Program-made: the position numbers and the translations under genes
Part shown: positions 50,881 through 60,253 of the stretch, piece after piece
Numbering within the stretch: the stretch's first letter is position 1
Layout: each line of letters begins with the position of its first letter
The notes under the pieces: generated by a model
The model's input: the letters and a program-made list of their open reading frames with translations, nothing else
What the model was told of the DNA's origin: nothing
Databases searched by the model: none
Assembly (NCBI GenBank): GCA_019426215.1
Contig: CM033397.1
Coordinates: forward strand, 31,560,480 to 31,624,479
Source: Buddleja alternifolia
Taxonomy: Eukaryota > Streptophyta > Magnoliopsida > Lamiales > Scrophulariaceae
Direction: 5' to 3'
DNA length: 64,000 bases

Positions 50881-51388
50881 GTAGGCAACTAATGAACTAT
50901 GTAATGGACCATTCTTGTGCAAGTTTAAATCCAATAATTTGCCAACATTACATCATTAGCATTTTAAGGAAGAAGATATCAACTTACCCCAGAGACAATT
51001 TTTGGCAGCATTGTGTGTTGATTTTTATTTTTGCTTGGCTCGTTGAAAGTGAATCTAGTAGTTATATCTTCTTCTCGTTATTATTCATTTTTCTTTTCTA
51101 AATGTCTGAAATGAACTAATTGGAATAACTAAACAAAAAAAATCATATTGATGAAAGCCAGAAGTAAATGAACAAACGCAAATCATCATGTTTGAAGCTT
51201 TAGATAGAAGTAAGTATTGAAAACTATTATACATATAGTATATTGTATTTTTGGTAGTTTGTTTTATTTTAGGACTCCAGTTTTGGAGTCTCTTTAGGGT
51301 TTGGCTTTGTTGTATATATGTATTGCCTCTTGTACTCTTTATTTCACAATAATGAAGGAAAATCTTTCCCCGATTTTACGTTTCTTCA
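50881..51388. other. Flank and probable 5' LTR remnant of Copia-2, copy B
   Basis: Counterpart of 7221-7719. It ends in CA directly before the primer-binding site. The LTR start cannot be fixed because the 3' LTR has been lost. Confidence 0.4.
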
Positions 51389-51499
51389 TGGTATCAGAGC
51401 AGGTACGAAATACAAAATCCCAAACCCTCTTTCACAGCTGCCGTCATCACCAAAACCGAATCCCCTCCCCATACTATGGAAGAAAAATGAACAATAGAT

Positions 51500-52390
51500 A
51501 TGGCTTCTCCGTTTTATTTATCTCCGTCCGATAAATCGAGAGCGATGATTACAACCTGCGTGTTGACTGGTGATAACTTTGACATGTGGGAAAAGGCCAT
51601 GGTGAATGAATTGGGAGCAAAGAACAAATTAGGGTTCATCGACGGGATCCTGAAAAAATCTAAAGATGACGCTGCTGAGGCGAATAGCTGGATAACATGC
51701 AATTCGATGTTGATTTCATGGATCTTTAACTCCATTATTAAATCGATCCAGCCGAGTATAGCTTACGAGGAGACCGCGAAAGCTATTTGGGATGAATTAA
51801 GAGATTGTTTCTCCGTTGGAAATGCTCCACATGTACACGAACTCAAAGGTTGCATCACTCCGGCAACAGGGGACAACGATGATGGCCTATTTCACAAAGT
51901 TGAAAGGTAGGTGGGATGAACTATGTAGTTATTCCAAAGTTCCTAAGTGTACATGTGAGGCATCGAAGGATTTTCTTCAAGAACGTGAAGAGGAGAAAAT
52001 ACATCAATTTCTCATAGGATTAGACGATGCGGTTTTTGGGGCGATCCGATCCCAGATACTTAACATGGTTCCACTATTGACAATCAATAAGGCTTACGCA
52101 TTGATTACAAGAGAAGAACGACATAGATCAATTGTGTGTGGGCAAGAAGAGCGAATTGAGGCGGTCGCCCTTGTCGTGCAGTCCGCAAGGCTAAAAACGT
52201 CTTCTCCATTCAGCACAGCAAAACTGAGGGGCAATGGTGAAAATAAGTGCTCACACTGTAATTGAAATGGTCACGACCTTTCGCAGTGTTTCGAGGTGAT
52301 AGGATATCCTACGTGGTGGAGAGGACGGCGTAATAAGGGACGCAATGATAAAAATTGAGGTTCCGGACAGGTGAACTCGACTGCTACTCA
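51500..52390 (+). pseudogene. Copia-2 gag, copy B
   Basis: ATG 51500 opens a Copia gag (DNFDMWEKAM, KLGFIDGIL, AIWDELRD). A shift near 51816-51850 moves into the frame carrying YFTKLKGRWDEL, FLIGLDDAVFGAIRSQIL and the zinc knuckle CSHCN-stop-NGHDLSQC. A TGA replaces one residue inside the knuckle. It is longer and in better frame than in copy A. Confidence 0.85.
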
Positions 52391-52401
52391 ACCTCAAGGA
52401 C

Positions 52402-52860
52402 ATGAAACTGCATACCATGCATCCGGTGGTCAATTTGACAATAATGGTGGTATCCCCTGGTTTGTCGACTGATCAATTTCAAAAGTTATTGACGCTTCTT
52501 GAACGATACAATTCCGACAAGTTATCTGGTAATATTTTTAATTACCTTATCTGGATTTTGGATAGTGGTGCGTTAAATCATATGATTGGGGACTCAAAAC
52601 TCATGAGTGACTTTCAAGCCACTACATCGGTCCTGGTTATTCTACCCAATGGGGTGAAGACACACGCCACCAAGAGGGGGCGTGTTATGCTCAATGAACA
52701 CATAATATTGCGAGACGTCTTATATGTTCCTACTTTGATGTGTCGCTTGATTTCTATACGTCAGTTGATATCTGATATAAATTGCCAAATCACCTTTGCT
52801 AACGAGTTGTGTATAATACAGGACCCCTCGAGGATGCCGATTGGACTAGGTGAGCTTTAA
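52402..52860 (+). pseudogene. Copia-2 protease/pre-integrase, copy B
   Basis: 152 codons with the intact aspartic protease motif DSGA, LPNG and DVLYVPTL, then ELCIIQDP. The frame stops in GLGEL, just where the rearranged segment starts, so protease is separated from integrase. Confidence 0.85.
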
Positions 52861-52897
52861 AAGATTAGTGGTACATCAGATTGACGATCGTAGTCGG

Positions 52898-53934
52898 TTA
52901 TTTTTTGGAACAATTGAGCATGTTATTTCAACCAAACTGTCTTACAACTCCCACAGGCATACCTGGGATGACCATTTACACACCTGCAACAGAAGAAACT
53001 ATCTTCTATACATGATCAAACCTATCTTGTATTGAGGCCCAAATCCTCTCTATCAAATGTCTATTTGTACTATAATTGCAGGTAAATATTCTTCTATTTC
53101 TTTCAATCCACACATGATAAACAATTGCTGCAAAAAGAGCCCATTTTTTGCAACTTAGTTCTAATTTTCCTTTTGCGCACTTTGATACCCCATATCACAT
53201 ACTCAATCCACCTGCATTTGTTAGTTGTTAAGCCCAATTTTAACCAACACTGTTTCATAACATCTTTTGTGAAATCACATTAAAAAAATAAGTGATTCCT
53301 GTTTTCCTCTTTTCTGGCACAAAAGATACAGCTCTGGTCTTCTATATTCTGCCACCTTGATAGTCGATCCCTTGTCTTGAGTCTATCCAAAATTGCTAAC
53401 CATAATAACACTCTATGTCTCGCCACAGGCCCTTTGCCCCATACAAGATTGGCCCATTCAACTTCTTCATGATGCTCCACTACATGTTCATATGCCCTCT
53501 TGCTGTTGAATTTTTCCTGCATCCATTTATTCTGGGCAACATCCACCGCATCTAAAAATAATCCCCTAATGCCAATAAGCCTTTTCTAGAACCAAGATGA
53601 TGAAAGTTTAGCTTCTATATTCCACACAATACTTGTTTTTAGATAATAAGCATGCACCGACTTAATCCACAAAGAGTCCGATTTGGTAGCAATGTTCCAA
53701 ATGTGTTTGAATATTGTTGCCACGTTCCATTGTCCGAGAGAGATGATCCCCAACCCTCCTTCTTTCTTTGGGATACACAGGTCCTTCCAACTTACACTGG
53801 CACTACATCTACCACTTACTCTTCCACTCCACAAAAATAATCTAAAAATTCTATCAATCTGATGTACCACTACCACTAGCTTCATGTTTCTCTTTAAGTA
53901 AGTAAGCCCAAACAGACCGACTACGATCGTCAAC
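52898..53934 (-). repeat. Left arm of large inverted repeat, copy B
   Basis: A 1037-bp arm, reverse complement of 54063-55098. On the - strand it encodes the same LINE zinc-binding region (frames 53586-53933 and 53280-53546). It includes one copy of the LINE target-site duplication (ACTAGCTTCAT at 53875-53885) and the adjoining integrase bases, so it was copied after the LINE had inserted. Confidence 0.93.
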
Positions 53935-54062
53935 GATAGTCAAAAAATAATTTTGTGTAAATCAAAAATAGTGAACCCCCTTTTGAAAGCTGTGTATAAT
54001 ATTGTTGTGTATAATATTATTGTGTAAAATAGGTGAGCTTCAAAAGAGTTGTGTATAATATT
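53935..54062. other. 128-bp spacer of the inverted repeat, patchwork of Copia-2 fragments
   Basis: Contains repeated GTTGTGTATAATATTGTTG-like phrases and GGTGAGCTTCAAAAGA. Both resemble pieces of the Copia-2 protease end (GAGTTGTGTATAATACAGG near 52804 and GGTGAGCTTTAAAAGA near 52850). The spacer therefore looks like short template-switch copies. Confidence 0.7.
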
Positions 54063-55098
54063 GTTGACGATCGTAGTCGGTCTGTTTGGGCTTACTTACT
54101 TAAAGAGAAACATGAAGCTAGTGGTAGTGGTATATCAGATTGATAGAATTTTTAGACTATTTTTGTGGAGTGGAAGAGTAAGTGGTAGATGTAGTGCCAG
54201 TGTAAGTTGGAAGGACCTGTGTATCCCAAAGAAAGAAGGAGGGTTGGGGATCATCTCTCTCGGACAATGGAACGTGGCAGCAATATTCAAACACATTTGG
54301 AACATTGCTACCAAATCGGACTCTTTGTGGATTAAGTCGGTGCATGCTTATTATCTAAAAACAAGTATTGTGTGGAATATAGAAGCTAAACTTTCATCAT
54401 CTTGGTTCTGGAAAAGGCTTATTGGCATTAGGGGATTATTTTTAGATGCGGTGGATGTTGCCCAGAATAAATGGATGCAGGAAAAATTCAACATCAAGAG
54501 GGCATATGAACATGTAGTGGAGCATCATGAAGAAGTTGAATGGGCCAATCTTGTATGGGGCAAAGGGCATGTGGCGAGACATAGAGTGTTATTATGGTTA
54601 GCAATTTTGGATAGACTCAAGACAAGGGATCGACTATCAAGGTGGCAGAATATAGAAGACCAGAGCTGTATCTTTTGTGCCAGAAAAGAAGAAAACAGGA
54701 ATTACTTATTTTTTGAATGTGATTTCACAAGAGATGTTATGAAACAGTGTTGGTTAAAAATGGGCTTAACAACTAACAAATGCAGGTGGATTGAGTATGT
54801 GATATGGGGTATCAAAGTGCGCAAAGGAAAATTAGAACTAAGTTGTAGAAAATGGGCTCTTTTTGCAGCAATTGTTTATCATGTGTGGATTGAAAGAAAT
54901 AGAAGAATATTGACTTGCAATTATAGTACAAATAGACATTTGATAGAGAGGATTTGGGCCTCAATACAATATAGGTTTGATCATGTATAGAAGATAGTTT
55001 CTTTTGTTGCATGTGTGTAAATGGTCATCCCAGGTATGTCTGTGGGAGTTGTAAGACAGTTTGGTTGAAATAACATGCTCAATTGTTCCAAAAAATAA
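54063..55098 (+). repeat. Right arm of large inverted repeat, copy B
   Basis: A 1036-bp arm: about 50 bp of integrase start (VDDRSR ... LLKEKHEA in frame), then the truncated LINE without its last few A-rich bases. It would form a very long hairpin with 52898-53934 if transcribed. Confidence 0.93.
54123..54990 (+). pseudogene. LINE ORF2 3' part: zinc-binding reverse-transcriptase domain (zf-RVT)
   Basis: An open frame (54049-54990, in frame with upstream Copia sequence by chance) encodes the post-polymerase region of a plant LINE: FLWSGRVSGRC, CIPKKEGGLGI, then the zf-RVT core (VWGKGHVARHRVLLWLAILD, CIFCARKEENRNYLFFECDF). It ends with YHVWIERNRRI. No polymerase or endonuclease is present, so it has no autonomous function. 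The same text, inverted, lies in the left arm, and a frameshifted version lies in copy A. Confidence 0.8.
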
Positions 55099-55110
55099 AA
55101 AATAAAAAAA
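54123..55110 (+). mobile_element. 5'-truncated LINE inserted in Copia-2 integrase, copy B
   Basis: Flanked by ATGAAGCTAGT (54112-54122 and 55111-55121) and ending in an A-rich tail (55089-55110). It interrupts the Copia-2 integrase between HEA and SRYLVDF. It carries only the 3' part of an ORF2 and belongs to a different LINE lineage from 18983-25279, judging by the protein text. Confidence 0.9.
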
Positions 55111-55121
55111 ATGAAGCTAGT

Positions 55122-55650
55122 CGTTACCTTGTTGATTTTTGCAAAACTGTTCACACTCAATTTCACAAAAATATAAAATGCATGCGTGGTGATAATGGAT
55201 CAGAATTTATTTCTATGACTATGCAAAAATTTTATCGTGAACAAGGAATCATTCATGAAACAAGTTTTGTTGAGACACCTTAGCAAAATGGATGGGTAGA
55301 ATGCAAGCATAGAAATATTCTAGAAGTGGATAGTGCTTTGCGCTTCCAAGCTCACTTACCAGTCCGATTTTGGGGCGAGTGTGTCTTAACAACTGTTTAT
55401 CTGATTAATTGCACGCCCACCGTCACTATGAAGGGGCAGCCTCCGTATGAAATATTGTTTGGTTCAAAGCCTACTTATGATCGTATCCGCGTATTTGGGT
55501 GTTTGCGTTATGCTCATTGTGCTCCAAAACCCAAGGACAAATATGCTTCACAGAGTAGACGTTGCATTATTGTGGGTTATCCATATGGAAAAAAGGCATG
55601 GAAACTTTACGATCTCGACAAGGGTGTATTATTTTATTAGCGAGACGTAG
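55122..55650 (+). pseudogene. Copia-2 integrase core, continuation
   Basis: Resumes the integrase after the LINE. Frames read SRYLVDFCKTV, MRGDNGSEFISM (second catalytic acidic residue region) and QNGWVECKHRNILE (third acidic residue). The conserved C-terminal block TPYE-like PPYEILFGSKPTYDRIRVFGC and WKLYDLD follow. Stops lie at 55281-55283 and near 55638. Copy A ends inside this segment. Confidence 0.85.
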
Positions 55651-56455
55651 TCTTTCATGAGGACATGTTTCTTTTTGCTGAATCACGTGCATCGGTTCAG
55701 CCTGAGGTTGTAGATGGAGTCTCGGTGCCACCAGTTGCTAGCTATGCATTGGAGGCTAGCGATGATTCCGAGCCCAGTGGCTCGGAATTGAGGGAGAGTG
55801 CTGATTTGAGCCGTGCGCACGATAATTCTATGGACGTCATGATGCCAGTTGATCGCCCTAGACGTGATGTGCGCATGCCAGCTCGGTTTGATGACTATGT
55901 GTTTTTCTCAGCTATTACAAATATCGGCTTACTTTTATTGTAAAACCCCCCTTCGCGCCATCCCTTCCGTGAAAGCACCTCAGGTACGCATTATCTGTTA
56001 AGTAATTACGTAACCTTTGATAATTTTTCTCAGGGGCATAAAGTTTTCTTAGCAGCCATTAGGTCCATTCCTGAACTAATGAGCTATGTTGATGCTGTCA
56101 AGAGTCCTGAATGGTGTGATGCTATGGAACGCGAGATATCGGCTCTTGAGGAAAACAAAACTTGGACTTTGGAGTCCTTACCGCCTTGTAAATGACCCAT
56201 AGATTGTAAATGGATTTTCAAAGTCAAGTATAAATTTGATGGCACAGTCGAGAGATACAAGGCTCACCTCGTTGCCAAGGATTTTACTTAAATCGAGGGC
56301 CTTGATTTTCACGAGGCCTTCGTACCTATGGCTAAACTTGCCTTGGTTTGGCTATTCTTATTTGTTGTTGTGGCTAAGGGGTGGGCACTCCACCAAATGG
56401 ACGTCAATAATGCATTTTTGCATGGCGATTTGGAAGAAGAGGTCTGCATGGCGAG
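55651..56455 (+). pseudogene. Copia-2 linker and truncated reverse transcriptase
   Basis: RDVVFHEDMF-like text, then a Ser/Glu-rich linker. The RVT_2 start follows: EWCDAMEREISALEENKTW, CKWIFKVKY, and QMDVNNAFLHGDLEEEV just before the break at about 56450. The catalytic YVDD lies downstream of the break and is missing. Several stops are present. Confidence 0.85.
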
Positions 56456-57434
56456 TTGAGAGGATAACCATCTTGAGACACTTAAGGAGTTTTTCCCAGA
56501 AATATTAACTTAGATTTCTCATAAGGTTATAAGTTAAGTAGTAATTTTATATGCTAAACAATGAATTGAAAAGGTTGAATTTTGGTATGACCAAAAGTGG
56601 TCAGGCTAATACGTACCGGAGGTGATAAGTTTCATGCCTATATACTGTACTATTATGCTAATTTGAGCTAAGCTCAAGCCAAAAAGAAGTGATTTGTTTA
56701 AAAGATCTAGTTTTATTTCGTGGCCTTTGACACTCGAGTGATTAAATCCGTAGGAGTGTCTCTACACTTAATGCCCCAAAACTATCTAGTTTGGGAGTCA
56801 TTGATCTAAAACTTGTTACATGGGCGTCATAGAAAGCCTAATGGAATAAAACATTGCACATGATCTAGCCTTAATGAATTTAATGGAAGTTTCATACGAA
56901 TTGAAAGTTGAATGTTTGACATAATGAAATTTAAATGGCTATGAGATTTTCTATGATTCTTGTGCTTTGTGTTTGATCAAAAGTTTATAGATATGGGATT
57001 AATGTCCAAAATTTGGTAAGGATGCCTCTCGACTATAATGCCTTAGATTTATTTTTCACTACACCCTAAGGAGTCTTTTCAAGTATTAGTGTCACATGAG
57101 CAAAAGTAGTTGATATGTATATATATACTTGTGAGCTTTAAAAGGTTGATTTTATGCCATTCATTCTTGTTGATTATGTTGAGATGTATTGATTTGGTTA
57201 TGATTGAAAATTTACTAGATTTTGTGGGTATATCATATGCAAACCCTCACGAGACTATAACTCGTCCTTTGAGGTGACTCAAAGGTTCAAAGGCTTGTTG
57301 CATTCGCTAAATGCAACCGTTTACTCCACGAAAGTGAGTTAGGTAGTTTTCTTTTTGTTTCTCTCTTTGATTGATGTGTTTCCTTATCTTAGAACTCTTA
57401 TTGCTCGAGGACGAGCAATTGATAAGTGTGGGGG
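56456..57434 (+). mobile_element. 3' internal region of a Ty3/Gypsy-like element
   Basis: Non-coding sequence leading up to an LTR. Just before the LTR is the perfect hairpin ATTGCTCG-AGGA-CGAGCAAT (57400-57419), then the purine-rich GTGTGGGGG (57427-57434), a polypurine tract. This hairpin-plus-tract layout is one I associate with plant Tat/Athila-type Gypsy elements. The pol genes are missing, because the sequence joins directly to the broken Copia-2. Confidence 0.6.
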
Positions 57435-59180
57435 TGTTGATAAGAGGCATTTTTACGTGTTTTTAAGCCCCTTTGCGTTTATGTTTTAGGTTCATTTATC
57501 GCTTAATTCTTGCTACATGTGCGTTTAATTCGTGCATTAAGTGATTTCAGGTCTTAAATGGATACAATCGAAGACCGGGATGAAAAACGACGTATAAAAC
57601 AAGTTCAGGCCAATTTGCTTCTGTTGTCCACGCCCAAGCGCCGAGAAATCGGGCGCCTAGGCGCCCGATTCTGAAAGGGGCGCCCAAGCGCCGAGAAATC
57701 AGGCGCCTAGGCGCCGTTCTGTCCACGCCTGGGCGCCGTATCTGCACCAGTTTCCACGTTCGAGCGATATTTTCTTATTTTTAGAGACCGAATTGGATGA
57801 AGTTTCCTTCTACAAAGTTGTAGAACTATGTGTTAGCTTCAAATTAGGACTTGAATCATCCAAATCGGAGTTTTGTGGAGAGAGTTATGAAGGAAATACA
57901 ATTACTGCGCCAGACAGAGGCAAATACTCCCAACATTCTGATTTGGGCGCCCGAGCGCCATAATTCCCGCGCCTAGGCGTGGCCACATCCGAGATTTGAT
58001 TCCTTTCAGCCAAAAGATCATCATTTGATGGGGGAATGGAACATTTAAAGCCAAGAGGTCATCACATGTATGGGAGGGATGTCATAAGTATGTTTCTTAC
58101 TAGATCTACTTTAGGGAATTTTATACTACTCACTTTAAGAGTAGTGGAGGACACACTAGGGGGGACATACACATGAGGAGCTGATTTGTGGTGGTCTTCT
58201 TAAGGATATTTGGAGACAATTGACCGAAGACATCTGGGAGGAGAGGGAGAGAGAGGCATTTGGTCCATCACTTTTCACTCATCATCATTCATCACCATTT
58301 TCTTCATCACTTTTGGAGGGGAACAAAGAGAGAGGAGCTAAGGATTGAAGATCAAGAGCAAAGATCCATCATCAATCAATTGAGGGAGTTTTAATTATTT
58401 GCATTTACATGTTTATTTCCATGAGTATGTATATGTTTGTATTAGATTTTCTTAAGGCTTTGATGAGAGGCTAATATTGTAGAACTAAGGCCATGTGAAG
58501 GCCAAATTTATGAATCAATATATGTGAAGTTGCTCTTTGTATTAATTCTCCTATTGCTTTGTGTGTTAATTCTATGCTTTTATTCCAATCATGTGTTTGA
58601 TCACCATATGCTTGCTATCTTGCCTAATCTAGTTGTTCGAGAGAAAATAGATTAGGGTGCAAGAGAATTAACACATCATCCGAAACAAATGAGGGATTGC
58701 CCTAGAAATAGGTAAAGATTCCCGGGTGTTGTTAGCCGGATTCGTTCGGGGAAGCTCTAGAACGTTAATGCGTGATTTTTGATTAGATTCTCGGATAGAC
58801 ATATTTAGAGAACCGTCAATTAATCATAGGATTATTATGTGCCGAGACATCGGGTAATAGTTAATTTAGGAGTTTCCACCAAAGCAATAGGAGTCTAATA
58901 ATTCGAAGAGTAGCTCATATATATTGACGAGTAGATTCGGTTGTAGCATGTGCCTTAGTCATTTTATCATACGTGAGATTAAATCTATAGTACGTTTCTC
59001 TTTGGTTCGTTAATTGCTTAATCTTTTTCTTGCACTTTACTTTAATTGTCTTATCTTTTATCGAAAATCATGAACTAGAATTCAAGTCCTTGTGGTTCGA
59101 CAACCCGGACTTTTTGTCCACTTATTACTACATACGTCTAGTGCACTTGCTATCATAGCACGTTAGCTTTTAGCGTGTCA
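57435..59180 (+). repeat. Gypsy-type LTR (single, 1746 bp)
   Basis: Starts TGTTGATAAG after the polypurine tract and ends GTGTCA before the primer-binding site. It includes a GC-rich tandem patch (57640-57735) with repeated GGCGCCTAGGCGCC palindromes and related copies at about 57945-57980. Only one LTR is present, with 3' internal sequence on its left and 5' internal sequence on its right. Confidence 0.75.
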
Positions 59181-59186
59181 AGTTTT

Positions 59187-59204
59187 TGGCGCCGTTGCCG
59201 GGGA
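59187..59204 (+). promoter_or_regulatory. Primer-binding site complementary to tRNA-Asp
   Basis: TGGCGCCGTTGCCGGGGA pairs with the 3' 15 nt of the tRNA-Asp encoded at 538-609 and 44128-44199 plus the added CCA. It lies 6 bp after the LTR end. Confidence 0.9.
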
Positions 59205-59428
59205 CTTGTTTATTTTAGTTTTTGATTTTTGTTTACATTTTTCATAATTCTTAGTTTTCGTTTATTTCTTGATTTTCTTTTATTTTCGTGTTTAGTCTAA
59301 TTTTGTTTCTTGTGCTTAATTGTTAGGTTCGATTTGTGGTGCATGACCCGCTCCTCAAATGAGCCTTTGCTTGATTTTGTTATTTTTATTTTGAACATGT
59401 GCTCCGGGTTTGTAGATGAGTTCGAGAG

Positions 59429-59908
59429 ATGGCGGACAATATCTATCAACCAAATCCGAATGCACGTTTCCCGGATATGAATTTACCGAAGGATCGGGAG
59501 TGGTTACAAGGCATTCTCCAAGCTATGCAACCGCCTCCTTCTCAACCACTTCAGTCGGTCCGGGATTGTCTACCATCCAGCGTCTTTACCATACAGGAGG
59601 GATATCATTTATCCCCGACTCTGGAGGAACGAGAATGGGTTCGACAACTCCTATACGGCTTACAACTCACACTAGATGATTTGGATCAGCCGAAAAGTAT
59701 GAAATTGGTACACAAAGCCATTGATGCTTTGTATGAAGGACCAATTAAGGAGGCTCTAATGATCATTGAGGAAATGAAAAATGAGAGGATTTCTATGAAG
59801 GTGTCATCGCCTCAGCGTCGCCCGCCTAACATTCAAGCGATACCCGGCCCCATTTTTATCGAAGAATTGATATCAAAGAAGCCGACGTTGAATGTTTTGG
59901 CAACATGA
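59429..59908 (+). pseudogene. Start of Gypsy-like gag/leader ORF (truncated)
   Basis: ATG at 59429, 225 bp after the primer site. 159 codons of hydrophilic, Pro-rich N-terminus followed by a helical stretch (EEREWVRQLLYGLQ, AIDALYEGPIKEALMIIEEM) and a basic segment (SPQRRPP). I do not recognise a catalytic domain, and position alone suggests the gag leader. The last few codons and the stop come from the neighbouring repeat that begins at 59893, so the true protein is cut off. Confidence 0.5.
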
Positions 59909-60253
59909 CTAAGAATTGGTTTCTCGTCTCCTTGTGGTCGTGCATGTAGGAATGAGATACCGTTATAAGCTAATGAGTTTTATCTTGGAGTTATGATCAG
60001 CCATCAGAACATGTACGTAGGGAGGCAATCATAGCTTCAGGACGAATCATGGCTTTAGGACAACGTCACGTGACATGACTCTCCATCGGTGCAGTAACTT
60101 ATTTTCTAAGTTTTTATGTTATTTGATTTATATAATTCTATAATTTATGGTGATTATTATTATATGGTGATTATTATTATGTATATTGACAATATATTAT
60201 GAGATGATTTGAGTAACTTTATATTTATTTAAACACAAATCAAAAAATTTACA
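59893..60253 (+). repeat. Partial 5' LTR of the LARD-like element
   Basis: Matches the right half of 62590-63243 (shared GTTTTGRCAAC, CTCCTTGTGGTC, ATGGCTTTAGGAC and GATTTGAGTAACTTTATATTT blocks). It contains an extra 18-bp duplication (ATGGTGATTATTATTAT twice, about 60148-60181). Confidence 0.7.

Larger units (their letters stand above)
51389..56455 (+). mobile_element. Ty1/Copia element Copia-2, copy B (truncated, with nested LINE and inverted repeat)
   Basis: Primer-binding site TGGTATCAGAGC (51389-51400), gag (51500-52390), protease (52402-52860), then the inverted repeat/LINE insertion (52898-55110). Integrase (55111-55650) and the first part of reverse transcriptase (about 56085-56455) follow, after which the sequence changes abruptly to Gypsy-like DNA. 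RNase H, polypurine tract and 3' LTR are absent. Scattered stops are present throughout. Confidence 0.9.
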
